Positions 54,192 to 64,000 of a stretch of DNA of 64,000 nucleotides are shown here, in pieces. The notes below the pieces were generated by a model. That model was given only the letters and a program-made list of their open reading frames with translations. It had not been told where the DNA came from and did not search any database. The translations under genes were made by a program, and so were the position numbers. The DNA lies in assembly GCF_016801865.2 (NCBI RefSeq), contig NC_068937.1, forward strand, positions 66,879,665 to 66,943,664. Direction: 5' to 3'. Positions within the stretch are counted from its first letter, which is position 1. Every line of letters starts with the position of its first letter. Source of the DNA: Culex pipiens pallens. Its lineage: Eukaryota; Arthropoda; Insecta; Diptera; Culicidae.

Positions 54192-54790
54192 TTAGTCTAA
54201 ACGATTGAGTTCTTCTAATAAACTCTGCTTAAAACTCACAATAGTGGTACACGATTTGGTAGCTACTGGTAATGAATTCCAGAAGACAATGCCTCTTGCA
54301 AACATTGACTGACTATAATAAGAAGAATTAAAATGAGGTAACAAGTAATTTAATGTGCGCGTTTGTCGAAAAGGTCTTAATTTAGATAACAAATAATTAG
54401 GTTTTTTAGTGAATATTATTTTCTGTAATGTACAACATGATCTGAATCGATAGAACTGGGCAAAAGGACAACCAATTAGTGATTTTTGCAAGTGGGTAAC
54501 CCTGGAGTAACGAGACAAATTGTAGACATATCTGATGCATGCATTAAGTGCGATACGAAGTTTGTTGATAGCTGCGGCCGAAGCATTAGTATATACAAAA
54601 TCTCCATAAATGAAATGAGGAAATATTAAGGACTTAAAAAGCCTTGTTTTCGTGGCAGAGTCAAAATGTCTAGTAACTAAGTTAAGGCGTTTTAGCACTC
54701 CAAAGATTTTACCACATTGACTGTTTATGTGGGCATCCCAATCTAAATCAGATGTAAAAATAACACCTAAATTGTTAACTCCAACAATTG
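54192..54790 (-). pseudogene. C-terminal part of CR1-like ORF2
   Basis: Reads NNLGVIFTSDLDWDAHINSQ, FGVLKRLNLVTRHFD, LFKSLIFPHFIYGDFVYTNA, LRIALNACIRYVYNLS and FWNSLPVATKSCTTIVSFKQ to the stop. This is the thumb and post-RT region of CR1/Jockey-like proteins. There are no catalytic motifs. It is fused by deletion to ORF1. Confidence 0.75.
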
Positions 54791-55573
54791 CCCCGTCGAA
54801 AATACGCCAACAGGATCGGCACCAGCAGCAGAACGGACGCAAACGATGCCATCACGGGAGTAGACCTGATGAAGATGTCCTTGCTTCTTCAACTTGAGGG
54901 CTTCAGAGCGTACTTCACGGGCCTGGGGTGTCAAGTTTTCATTTAAGAAGATCCTGTTGTTACTTTCAAAGCCTACGTCTCGCAGTGTCAGGTTCCGACT
55001 TCGTAGGTAGCGGCCATACAGTTCGATCCTCTCGTTCCTGATAGCAAACTGGCACAAGATCGGCGGGGAAGTTCCAACGGTTATGGCTTGTTTGGACAGT
55101 CGTTTGAGTCTCACAATAGGCGTGTTTGCGGGGTTGTACGCAAGTTTGGCAGCAATCATTCGAAACAGCACCTGCAGATCTTCGTTCTGGCTGAATGGGA
55201 CACCGTTGAGGATCAGGTCATGGGCACGTTCCAGGCGGTCCAGTTGATTTGACACAGCATACAGATCATTGCGGGTTTCGTCGAGCCGTTCGGAAACTTG
55301 TTTTACGCTGACACTGCAGTCAGTTTTTAGCTCCAACAACTTAGCTTCCACGCTGGTGATACGGATTTCCAGGTCCGACTTGCAGGAATCGATGCGTGAG
55401 TTGGTATCCTCGAACAACCCTTGAATTTTGGCCCACAGATCGCCAAGCGAAGAGACGTCATCACCCATTTCGTCGATTTCCCTTCGACTACGTTTGTTGA
55501 TGTTATTCTTGAGAGCGAGAGTACTCAACTTGTTCAGACTGGAAGAGCGTGTCACAGGTCTGTTTATATTCAT
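54767..55573 (-). CDS. ORF1 protein of the CR1-like element
   Basis: 268 residues. The N-terminus is basic (NINKRSRREID). A coiled coil spans ~45-125 (DTNSRIDSCKSDLEIRITSV, ELKTDCSVSVKQVSERLDET). An RNA-binding type domain follows (LERAHDLILNGVPFSQNEDL; ICQFAIRNERIELYG-like; NRIFLNENLTPQAREV). ORF1 proteins of this kind bind element RNA as trimers. The last ~20 residues (GVFSTGQLLELTI) come from the deletion junction. Confidence 0.75.
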   Translation of the reverse strand: MNINRPVTRSSSLNKLSTLALKNNINKRSRREIDEMGDDVSSLGDLWAKIQGLFEDTNSRIDSCKSDLEIRITSVEAKLLELKTDCSVSVKQVSERLDETRNDLYAVSNQLDRLERAHDLILNGVPFSQNEDLQVLFRMIAAKLAYNPANTPIVRLKRLSKQAITVGTSPPILCQFAIRNERIELYGRYLRSRNLTLRDVGFESNNRIFLNENLTPQAREVRSEALKLKKQGHLHQVYSRDGIVCVRSAAGADPVGVFSTGQLLELTI

Positions 55574-55876
55574 CTGTCAACAGCGTTCGCAGTTGAATAG
55601 AATTGGCGATCTTCACTTTGCACAATTCTGAAGGGCTCGCAAAGAAAACGTGGCCAATTGCAAATTGTTTTCGAGAAAAAATACACCAATTGGTGGTGCA
55701 GCTGCAGGCCTCCACGATCAGACGATCACAGCACTGGAGTTCTATCGCGACCGAACGTTTTGAGACAGTTTAAAATCAAACTTCAGGTAAAAAGTACCGA
55801 TTTCGCCGCGACGATAGAGTTCTATCAACCGATTGTACACATACCCTTCAGGATTTGATTGACGCTTACAAGGCGA

Positions 55877-56110
55877 AACCCGTAACCTCACGGCCACGGA
55901 AGCTCGGCTAATAGTTTCTACATTTGCATGGAAAAAGTGTTTTAAAATGCATTTTACACTAGTTCAGTTGTTTTGCAATCATTAGTTTTCAAAAACCCGT
56001 AACCTCATGGCCACGGAAGCTCGGCTAATAGTTTCTACATTTGCATGGAAAAAGTGTTTTAAAATGCATTTTACACTAGTTCAGTTGTTTTGCAATCATT
56101 AGTTTTCAAA
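55877..56110. repeat. 118-bp direct duplication
   Basis: CCCGTAACCTCA(C/T)GGCC through CAGTTGTTTTGCAATCATTA and TTTTCAAAAA occurs twice in tandem (55877-55992 and 55995-56110), with a single clear mismatch. Confidence 0.92.
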
Positions 56111-57188
56111 AAATTTAAGATTTGACAAAAACAAAAATTCTAGCGAAAAAAAATGTTTTGCTATTATAAACATCGACAATTTTCGAAAATTCAAAGGATT
56201 TTTAAATCAACCCAAACATGCTAAAAATGATTCTAAACGCAGGGGAATGCATTCTCAATTGATTTCAGCTAATTTCACTTCAATTTCCATTGAAATTCTG
56301 AAGATTTTTGAAAAAATATTTTTTTTGCCCCCTGATTTTTTGGACCAACTTTGAAGGGGGGGGGAGACAAAAACTTTTAATAAAATTTGTACCAGCCTAA
56401 TGTGATTTTAACCAAGCGTATACGCGAAATCATTAATTTCCTTGCATGAATCAAAATGTTCAAAATGGAATAACTCAAAAAGTGCACATAGGTGCACTTT
56501 GAAATTTGGAGACAAGTTAGGACATGGTTCAAATTTTAAGACTGCAAAATTTTCAGATCGCACAAATGCACACACAAAAAGTACTCCATTAACAAAGTTG
56601 AAAAAAACTAAATTTTGAATAAAAATCCATCTTTTTTGATTTTTATTATTTTTTTTAGCCTATAAAAGTGTGTTTTGTAAAATGTTATTGAAAAGTTGAA
56701 TCAATTACCTTTCTGAATATATATAAGGCTGGTACAAATATTTTTAAAAGTTTTTGTCACCCCCCCCTTCAAAATTGGCCCGAAAATCAGGGGGCAAAAA
56801 AAATATTTTTACAATAAACTTCAAAATTTCAACGAAAATTCAAGTGCAACCAGCTGAAATCAAATTAAAATACATTCTCCAGCGTTTAAAATCATTTTTA
56901 GCATGTTTGGGTTTATTAAAAAATCTTAAGATTTTTTGAAAATTTTCGATGCAAAATCTTTTTTTTCGATAAAATTATTGTTTTTGTCAGATCTTAGATT
57001 TTTTGAAAACTAATGATTGCAAAACAACTGAACTAGTGTAAAATGCATTTTAAAATACTTTTTTCATTTAAATGTGAAGACTATGGCTTGTTATTTAAAT
57101 TTTTATATTTTTTTGCCCCCCCCCCCCCCCTTGACCTCGGCCAGGGCCGAGGGACAAAAACTTTTTTAAATATTTGCATCGGCCTAAT
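55935..57188. repeat. Inverted repeat pair of a GGGGGCAAAAAAAATATTTT-type element
   Basis: 55935-56400 (AAATGCATTTTACACTAGTT, AACCCAAACATGCTAAAAAT, TTTTTTGCCCCCTGATTTTT, TTTGTACCAGCCTA) is inverted at 56722-57065. The spacer 56400-56720 is non-coding. 57073-57188 is the SINE body with a 15-base C run. A further copy of the arm lies at 62500-62880. Confidence 0.7.
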
Positions 57189-57419
57189 GATGCAGGAAAA
57201 AATACATAAACTTAAACAGCTACACAGTACAACCATGAAAAATAATCATTTTTTGTCAAAAAACATGTTTTTTCTTACCATTTTCGCCTTTGAAGGTCTG
57301 CAATTAGGTGAATTTTGAACCTACAACTTTCAAACTCCGGATTTTTCTTAGTTAGAATGTTTATTTTCGAAAAAAATACCAAAAAAAAATAATTAGAGTA
57401 TGTCGGTTTTTCGATTTAT

Positions 57420-58152
57420 GACCGCCTGAAACCCCATAGTGCATCGCACCCCGACGAACAGAGAGCTTTTAAGCGCTCTTTTACACCGGAATCGATACGA
57501 CAAGCTTTCGATCAAGAATGCTGCCTTGGAAATCTCCCGGTTGGCGGAAAGTGCCTTAAATGTACCACGAAGAAAGAGGTATAAATTTTAACAATATGGT
57601 TTTATCAGATTGTTTTTTCCTGTTTACTAAATTAATGTAATTTTAGGACTTTACAAGCAAAAATCCCGAACCACTTCGAAATCGGAGGAGGATAGAACTC
57701 ATTTCAGGACGGAACTATCCATGCCATGTGATTTATCGTGGAATGTATGTTTTAAATTAAATGTTCCTGTTACACTCTTATTTAACTCTTCAATCTATAG
57801 CAAATCGGGCAATAGGAAGCTGCAGTTGGAACGACTGAACAAACGACTGAAACGTTGGTTAACTGTTTGGATAGTTTAACAGCCTCAGCAGATCGACGAT
57901 TTGAAGATGATCAGGACCTTGATCAGGGCCATGACCTAGCTGGTGACGAGAACAGCAACAAGGACAGTGAAGGTGAGCGTGGTCCTGTCCAAGTCAACGT
58001 CCAGCAACAAGTCCGATCTCGCCAGCTCGCCATCGAGCGTGGTCCTGGCGTCATCCGCAAGTCCGATGTCACCATTCAGCGTAGTCATGATTCTTCGAAA
58101 TCGTCATCCGACTGCCCAGCGCGGCCTCAAATAAAAATTTTCATTTGCTTAT
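57420..58152 (+). CDS. Candidate small spliced gene of unknown function (2-3 exons)
   Basis: Exon 1 is open to 57578: HPDEQRAFKRSFTPESIRQ, AFDQECCLGNLPVGGKCLKC, TTKKE. A donor, GTATAA, and an acceptor, TTTTAG, (57645-57646) bound a 68-base intron. Exon 2 continues in frame: DFTSKNPEPLRNRRRIELIS, GRNYPCHVIYRG. From there two models work. One uses donor 57745 (GTATGT) and acceptor 57800, giving IKSGNRKLQLERLNKRLKRW to a stop at 57879. The other uses donor 57749 and acceptor 57815, opening 112 codons (EAAVGTTEQTTETLVNCLDS ... RRFEDDQDLDQGHDLAGDEN) to a stop at 58152, near AATAAA at 58129. CC...CxxC residues hint at a small metal-binding fold. No start ATG is seen in exon 1, so a further 5' exon would be needed. 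It may be an exapted or decayed element protein. Confidence 0.4.
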
Positions 58153-59381
58153 AGTTGTGTTTCTGTTTTTACTTTACATTACAAATACATAAAATGATTA
58201 ACAATTTCTCACATTAGCCGTATATTAAAACATTATTTTATTGAATAAACATAAAATTCAAAAAAATACTATCTTCGAATCAATTTCTTTTCAGTGCAAT
58301 TTAAATTTTCAATTTAAAAAAAAAGAAATTTCAAGCAAGAGTATAACATTTAAATGAAAAATTCTTGGAAAATTCATTGTACATAAGTGCAGTTGGTTAG
58401 CAATCATTATTTTGGTCAAGGGGGTTGAGGGGTGGTCTTAAAAAATTGATGAACCCACAATGACAAACATGGAAATGTGACTTAAATTGTTATGAGCAGA
58501 TTGCTTTCGATTTTTTATAAGGTACAATATTGATGGGAGGCAGTGGTTGTTCGCCTATTGAAGAATTTTGGTCATCCGCTGCCTGATTTTGAAGAGGGAG
58601 GGTGGGAAGGCTAGTTGAAGAAAATATTTGCTATTTGTTATAGTCTAACGGTGTCAGCAAGAATCCTGCATATCGGTAAGTAAATACTGCTACAACAACC
58701 AACACTAGTCTTCAACCGTTGGTAACACTTAATTGTTCCAAGCACCCAGATGCAAAAAACCAAAAGCACAATACATCTGCCAGGACTTTTCCACATAAAC
58801 TCACTTTTAGATGTAGTTTTCCCACCAGGAAAGCCTGGTTCCAGGACCGCAAACTAAAGCTTTCTGCTTCCCTTGAGACGTTCTGACATTTGCTTCATGT
58901 TTACCATTCAAAACACATCACAACTACGTAGTAACCATTGAAAATAAAAGCTCAATTGGCGTCGGCATTCGAAGTTTTTGAGACACCGGACGTCGATCCA
59001 ATGCGCACCTTGGGGACAGAACGGACAACCCTTTTTCCTTCTGGAATGTGTTCATTGGACCATCCCCTATACACCTGTCTTTATTCCGAGTGAATCCGTG
59101 TTGTCAACTGGCCTGTAGGATCGATTGAACGAAAAGCACAAAAATCCCATAGTAATTTACATGTAAACTTTAAACCGCTGGGGACAGGCCAATTCTCAAC
59201 CAAATGGGCTGATATTTGGTATGAGAGTCCCTATGGGTACCCTCTACAAGGGGAACCTCGGTTTGCCTGATTCTGAGAACTTTTAGGTTTGGATGAAACA
59301 CCCCACTGTGTACCCCACCCCCTTACACTCACCAATTTGGTGCCCATGACTCTAACCATACTTTTTGTATCATATTTCTAG
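58153..59381. other. Gene-free stretch, probably fab1 intron
   Basis: AT-rich at first, then more mixed sequence from 58650. It ends in the polypyrimidine tract and acceptor TTTGTATCATATTTCTAG (59364-59381) of the fab1 exon. No other fab1 exon is recognised here. Confidence 0.5.
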
Positions 59382-60804
59382 TGAAGGAGAAATCAAAACA
59401 TGTAGTTCAAGGAAGTTCAAGTGAGCAGAAGGTCATAGATGATTTTATTTTCGATGATGCATTGGATTTGTTGAATCATCAACGTTTACCGGTTTTATTT
59501 TGTAGTTTTTACGACAATCCAAGTGCTCCATCATTTTGCGCTGAGCCATCTTTCTTGAACATGCAGTTTTATGGACATAATGATATAATGCTTGGCGAAT
59601 TTTTGGAAAGATACTGTTTTCGAAGTTCCTATATTTGCAAGTCTTGTAATTTACCTATGATGGATCATGTTCGTCGATATGTTCATTCCCAGGGATGCGT
59701 ACATGTCGAATTACACGAAGATATGAAAAAGGTCGATACAGGTACCATACTAATAACATCTAAGTGCTCCATTTGTAACGAGGCTACCCAGCCGGTTCCT
59801 ATGTCTAGCGACACGTGGTGTTATTCCTTGGCAAAATATCTAGAATTGCGCTTTCACAATCATTTATACAAACGAAGAACATTAGAAAGACAAAAAGAAT
59901 GTAGTCATTCACTACATCGGGATTACGTTCAGTTTTTTTCGTATAAAGGGATCGTTGCGAGTTTCCGATATAGCTCCATTGAAATCTGGGAAATCGGCTT
60001 GCCTACAATGATAATGCAATTGAAAGATCTTAATGTAAAACACGTTCAACAAGATATTCAAGACATAAAAGATTTTGCTATAAAAGGTTACGAAGTGTAC
60101 GTTAAAATATTCGATCAATTGGCAGATCTTTCTATTGATATTGAAACTTCTACGTGGTTGAAAAAGAAAGCAAATCAAGATCAAATGGTTTTCAAGCAAC
60201 GTCTAGATTTTGTACAAACACTTTTGGTCGAAAAAGAGAGTACGAGTGAAGAAATAGAGGATGCAATATTGTTTTTGAAAAAAGCTTTGGCGGAAGCAGT
60301 AGACGAATGGGAACCAAGGCTAAACGAGATAATGATGCAATGTAAATCAAACCCTTCCAACGCAATGACTGATAACAATGCTGAAGAAATTGAACCTTCC
60401 GGCACAATAAAAAGAGATGAGAACAAAAGATTCGCTGTTGATAAAAATAAATTTATGTCACGATTAGCAAATAGTGAATCTGATGTTACCGAGTTCTTTG
60501 CTGACACATTGAAAACGGATGATAAAAATGCCAAAGAAAACGAACGTAAGGGCGTCAAAGGTTTGCTCAGTCAGTTTTTATCTTCGTCAGAAAATGCTCA
60601 TATTTTCAATTCTCCTTTACCAAATCATGAGCATCACAATCTCAAATGTGGCCTGTTTCCTGTTATGGTCAACGATCAAGATTTGTCGTCATGTATAGCA
60701 TACAGCTTAGTTTGTTCAGAATATCTGAAGTCATTAGACCATTTGTACGTTGAAAATTTTGCTGATAGCAGTTCACTTTTGAAAAGGAAATATTCGGATA
60801 TTGG
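59382..60804 (+). CDS. fab1: Internal exon of fab1 / PIKfyve, phosphatidylinositol-3-phosphate 5-kinase (partial)
   Basis: Fab1 makes PI(3,5)P2 on endosomes and lysosomes. The exon lies between an acceptor (AG at 59380-59381) and a donor (GTAAGT at 60805), ~474 codons, with no real ATG at its start. It covers the conserved Cys-rich region between the chaperonin-like and kinase domains: HQRLPVLFCSFYDNPSAPSF, FYGHNDIMLGEFLERYCFRS, the Cys pairs ICKSCNLPM and SKCSICNEATQPVP, RRYVHSQGCVHVEL, WCYSLAKYLELRFHNH, and HSLHRDYVQFFSYKGIVASF. A helical linker follows. The end, CGLFPVMVNDQDLSSCIAYS then LVCSEYLKSLDHL, matches the lead-in to the kinase domain, which must lie right of the window. FYVE, DEP and chaperonin exons should lie to the left but were not found. 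The exon is intact, with normal AT-rich codon use. Confidence 0.93.
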
Positions 60805-60904
60805 GTAAGTTATTATTTCAATAGGCCATTTAACCTGGATTTTACTGGGCAGATCCAAATCAGCTGAATGAGCAAGAGTGATGACTGTCATGGCGGTGAA
60901 ATGA

Positions 60905-60995
60905 AATACCCGATCAGAAAATTACATCTTACGGTTGCCAAAAACATGAAGATGACATGTTTCCAGAATGCTTGACTTAACCCGGCCCGGGCGGA
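60905..60995. repeat. Repeat piece shared with 62970-63155
   Basis: ACCCGATCAGAAAATTACAT, AAGATGACATGTTTCCAGAA and CCCGGCCCGGGC(G/A)GAAAGT occur in both places. This is a dispersed repeat within the fab1 intron. Confidence 0.7.
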
Positions 60996-61004
60996 AAGTG
61001 AGTT

Positions 61005-61285
61005 GGGAGCGTTTTTTTATTACGTAACGCAGTTAGGGGGGGAGGGGGTGTCGGTGTCTGCTACGAAATGTTACGAAAATAGGGGGAGGGGGGGGGAGTG
61101 GTGAAAAATTCTGTTACGAAACGCAAAATTTTCATATAACAATTCTTAAAAAAATGCAAAAAGACCTTGCGTTAAGCGTTACAGCGGGGTAGGGGGGGTC
61201 GCTCATCTGTTACGATTTGTTACGAAGGGGGGGAGGGGGGGTCAAAAATCCAAAATTTTGCGTTACGTAATAAAAGAACGCTCCC
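61005..61285. mobile_element. MITE with GGGAGCG...TTATTACGTAACGCA ends
   Basis: The inverted ends GGGAGCGTTTTTTTATTACG and CGTAATAAAAGAACGCTCCC lie next to AGTT on both sides (possible 4-bp duplication). The inside has alternating G runs and GTTACGAAA motifs. No ORF is present. Confidence 0.75.
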
Positions 61286-61289
61286 AGTT

Positions 61290-62495
61290 GGTGGCGATAT
61301 CTTCGAACTACCCAAGTAACCACAAGCACTTAATTGAAGTATTAATTCAGTACTAAATCAGCACTGGAATGTTTTGAAGTAGTAAATAAGCTTTGCGGAT
61401 GCCTCAAAGTACCAAGACTTTGCAGTATTACAACAGGCATTAAACCACCATTTACGACCTTGAAAATGTGCTTCAAAGCATTTGATGTTTATCAACAAAG
61501 TAACCCATCGATACGGGAAACATTTCAGCCTGGCACGGTTTTATTGACTTTTATCCTTCTCCCATCATACCGTTCCAGTAAGCGTGCGGGCCAAGGCGCA
61601 ATTCCCCCAGTGTGCATCAGTTTTATTTTTGCGTGAACTGGGTTCAATTCCCGCTGATTAAAGAGTTTTATTTTTTATTTTTTGTGGAAAACTGCAGCCT
61701 GTAATGAAGCCAAATTTTTCAAAACATATGCCCATAGTACAAAGGACATTATCAAAAGTTCTCTGGTAAATTGAATGACTTTTCTCGCAAGTAAAAAGCG
61801 GCTTTCCTGAATTCTGATACACTTTGCGAAATTTTGCCAACCGTGGACCAAGCACCCCTCGGAAAAACAGTTCCCGTTAGCCGTTAGCCAGTACTTGTCC
61901 CTAATAACCTCAAGCTTTCCGTAATTGATTGCACTGCACTTACTGGCTGGCCGCAATTTGCTGAGTGACTCGTAAATAATTTCCGTTCAACGAAATGACA
62001 ACGGGTTTTTGAACCAGAACCATGAACCAGAATCCCTAAACAGCAGAAAGAAAGTCTTCATTAATGTTCGATTTATCTACCACATCGATTAAAAGTTTCA
62101 AAACAAACACTCATTTCAGAATACATCAGTTGGCTGGCGCGCATCCTGGAGAACGACGAGAAAAATGCAAGAATAACATCAAAGTGTCACACTCACACAT
62201 GAAACGCAACAGGAGAAAGAAAAAAACAAAGGAGGCCCACCACGAAGTGTGTGGAGCAGCTGTTCTTTTTTTTCCCCCAGCCTTGACGTCGATAAAGCAG
62301 TTTATTTTTGTTCGAGCTTTCGTTGAAGTACTAAATCAGCATCACTGTGCGCCACTTGAAATATTTCTCAAGGGAAAAGTGCTGTTTAAATGTTTTGAAG
62401 CATTATTTGCTGGTATTAAATGCCAATATAATGCTGATTTAAATTTAAAAATAAAAAAATATAAAAATTGAAATTACAAGCCATGGTCTCAACAT
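61290..62495. other. Intron sequence without recognised genes
   Basis: A plus-strand frame at 62064-62471 is open for 135 codons but has no family features and ends in AT-rich translation. It is most likely chance, with some repeat content near 62440-62495 (AATTACAAGCCATGGTCTC, as in the SINE bodies). Confidence 0.4.
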
Positions 62496-62499
62496 TTGA

Positions 62500-62880
62500 A
62501 TGAAAAAAGTGTTTTAAAATGCATTTTACACCTGCCCAGTTGTTTTGCAATCATTAGTTTTCAAAATATGAAAGTATTGAAGAGATTTTTTTTTCACCGA
62601 AAAAAAAACTTTTTGCGGTTCTGTACATTGGATTTTCACACATAACATATTTTTGATCGATGAACATATTTTTGATCGATCCCAGACATGCTTAACATAA
62701 TTTTGAATGCAGCAAAATGCATTTCTAATTGTTTTCAGTTGGCTAGACTTCTATTTTGATTAAAAATTTAATGTTTTTTGAAAAAAAAAAAATTTTTTGC
62801 CTCCTGATTTTTCGTACCGATTTTGAAGAGGGGGGGGGGGGGGCGACATAAACTTTGAAAAATATGTGCAACGGCCTTAG
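62500..62880. repeat. Further copy of the 55935-56400 repeat
   Basis: AAATGCATTTTACACC, TTGTTTTGCAATCATTAGTT, CAGACATGCTTAACAT, TTTTTTGCCTCCTGATTTTT, a run of 13 G and CAACGGCCTTA follow the order of the earlier arm, in the same orientation. Confidence 0.7.
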
Positions 62881-62969
62881 CAAAAATTTAAAAAAATTTA
62901 ATTTTTCCAAAATTTTACCCGAACATCATGAAATGATTATTTGGACATTATTTCAAATTTTGCTGGACT

Positions 62970-63560
62970 TCCCGGCCCGGGCAGAAAGTTACATCTTCCT
63001 GAAAACTTGTCATGTTCGCAAAAACACAAACATGTCAAGTACCTGTTAACTTCCAGTTAAGAGTTACCCGATCAGAAAATTACATCTTACGGCAAATTTG
63101 TCATGTTGCCAAAAACATTAAGATGACATGTTTCCAGAACGCTTGACTTAAGAGATGTAGAAACATAAAATGTAACATGAGTTACTCTACGAAACATCAA
63201 AAAAATATCAAACCAAGTTGACATTTTGAACTTAAAAATATCATGTCATGGTACCGAAAAATATCATCCAGGAACATGAAATAATCATGGCCAATTCTGC
63301 TTTTTCCTGAAAAAATTGGTGCGAAAAAATATCATCCAGAAACATAAAAAAATCAAGACAGGTTCAGGTTTTTGCCTGAGAAAAACTGTTCGTAAAAATA
63401 TCATCCAGAAACATTAATGTATCATGAAAAGTTGTGATTTGTGAAGAAATCTTACAAATCCATAATTCGCAACTTCCCATGATACATTTTTATTTTCAGA
63501 TGGTATTTTTCGACAGAAAACTTAAAAGGGCTTATTTTTTTAAGTAAAAGTGCATCACGC
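62970..63560. repeat. Repeat-rich intron with reiterated ATATCATCCAGAAACAT motifs
   Basis: The dispersed piece shared with 60905-60995 is followed by 3-4 loose copies of AAATATCATCCAGAAACATRA separated by 55-80 bases. Non-coding. Confidence 0.55.
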
Positions 63561-63572
63561 TATCTGAACTGA

Positions 63573-63724
63573 GTACACCCTTACCAAAAATCATGATTTT
63601 CTGAGTTCAATATCCCACTTTTCATACGATTAACCATTTTTATGGTTTTAGTACCTGAACTCAAAAAATCGTATGAAAAGTGGGATATTGAAATCAGAAA
63701 ATCATGATTTTTGGTAAGGGTGTA
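63573..63724. mobile_element. Palindromic MITE (TACACCCTTACC ends)
   Basis: Arms TACACCCTTACCAAAAATCA, TGATTTTCTGA and AATATCCCACTTTTCATACG with exact inverses, around a ~38-base loop. TA at the borders may be the duplicated target, as for Tc1/mariner-type MITEs. 63725-64000 beyond it shows no feature. Confidence 0.75.
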
Positions 63725-64000
63725 AGCCCAATGCACTGTTTACAAAAAAAAAGTCAGAAGAAGTTTTTTTTTATGTCAAAAACTGTCATCTGAAAACATA
63801 AAAGAACTATGAAAACAAGTGATATATTGGTGTTTTTTTTCTGAACATATATAAATGTACTAGAGTCTAACTTATTTACATAAAATTGAGTGTTTTGTTT
63901 GATTTGGGGTTAACATTTATAAGCATGGGTACCATAAACCAGATGACTTTGATTGAAGATGATTTTGCAAAACGAAAGTAAGACTGAATACGAATGAAAC

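Larger units (their letters stand above)
54050..55860 (-). mobile_element. CR1-like non-LTR retrotransposon with internal deletion
   Basis: The 3' end is a (TAAA)n tail (plus strand ATTTATTTATTTATTTATTC at 54057-54076). Reading on the minus strand there is ORF1 (55573-54767), and then within a few codons the last ~190 residues of ORF2. The endonuclease and RT palm between them are deleted. The 5' UTR probably extends to ~55860. Confidence 0.78.

Noticed and set aside
61020..61245. G-quadruplex regulatory region
   Set aside because: G runs of 6-9 are part of a repeated MITE; folding is possible but nothing points to a regulatory role.
62064..62471. 135-codon gene in the fab1 intron
   Set aside because: No family motif, no conserved start context, and the end reads into repeat sequence.

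Overview
The window is nuclear DNA of a dipteran, most likely a culicine mosquito (Culex or Aedes type). It holds two exons of conserved animal genes with eukaryotic splice signals, in a sea of transposable elements, tRNA-derived SINEs, foldback elements and satellites. There are two 100-base assembly gaps (39756-39855 and 53596-53695). Bacterial operons, CRISPR arrays and rRNA genes are absent. The genus is inferred; nothing in the sequence fixes it.

Host genes. (1) 29305-32416 (+) is a large first coding exon for a protein with one membrane span and three kinase-interaction motifs of the kind found in MAPK-docking tyrosine phosphatases (PTPRR/PTPN5/PTPN7, fly PTP-ER). The phosphatase domain is not in the window. 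(2) 59382-60804 (+) is an internal exon of fab1/PIKfyve covering its cysteine-rich region. Neither the upstream FYVE/DEP/chaperonin exons nor the kinase exons are seen. (3) 57420-58152 (+) may be a small spliced gene of unknown function. Host-gene relics are a glyoxalase II pseudogene (3425-4025, -) inside a 3,000-bp inverted-repeat element, and a broken fragment resembling 4E-T (18680-18955, +).

Layout. 1-5.1 kb: end of a non-LTR ORF, a foldback element, a tRNA-like SINE piece, and a 70-bp minisatellite split by the 3,000-bp element. 5.6-9.5 kb: palindromes, a non-LTR 3' end, a small MITE family. 9.56-12.97 kb: a non-LTR element (endonuclease plus reverse transcriptase) with a 13-bp target duplication. 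13-19 kb: MITEs, a 164-bp tandem array inside a larger mosquito repeat, a SINE with target duplication. 19.5-28 kb: a very AT-rich satellite of about 10-bp units, interrupted by other repeats including a 117-bp array. 28.4-32.6 kb: two MITEs and the PTP-type gene. 32.6-39.8 kb: 140-bp repeats in inverted blocks, (TG)n, a dimeric SINE, a 127-bp array, a candidate LTR. 39.9-45.1 kb: a Ty3/gypsy-type (412/mdg1-like) LTR element lacking most of its reverse transcriptase. 45.1-53.6 kb: a 1.7-kb palindrome and a three-level nest (foldback element, non-LTR element inside it, second foldback copy inside that). 53.8-57.4 kb: a SINE, an internally deleted CR1-like element, inverted repeats. 57.4-64 kb: the small gene candidate, the fab1 exon, and its downstream intron with MITEs.

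So the window is mostly the introns and flanks of two large genes on the same strand, expanded by nested mobile elements. Tandem arrays repeatedly served as landing sites for them. All family names come from motif recognition by eye; no database search was possible.
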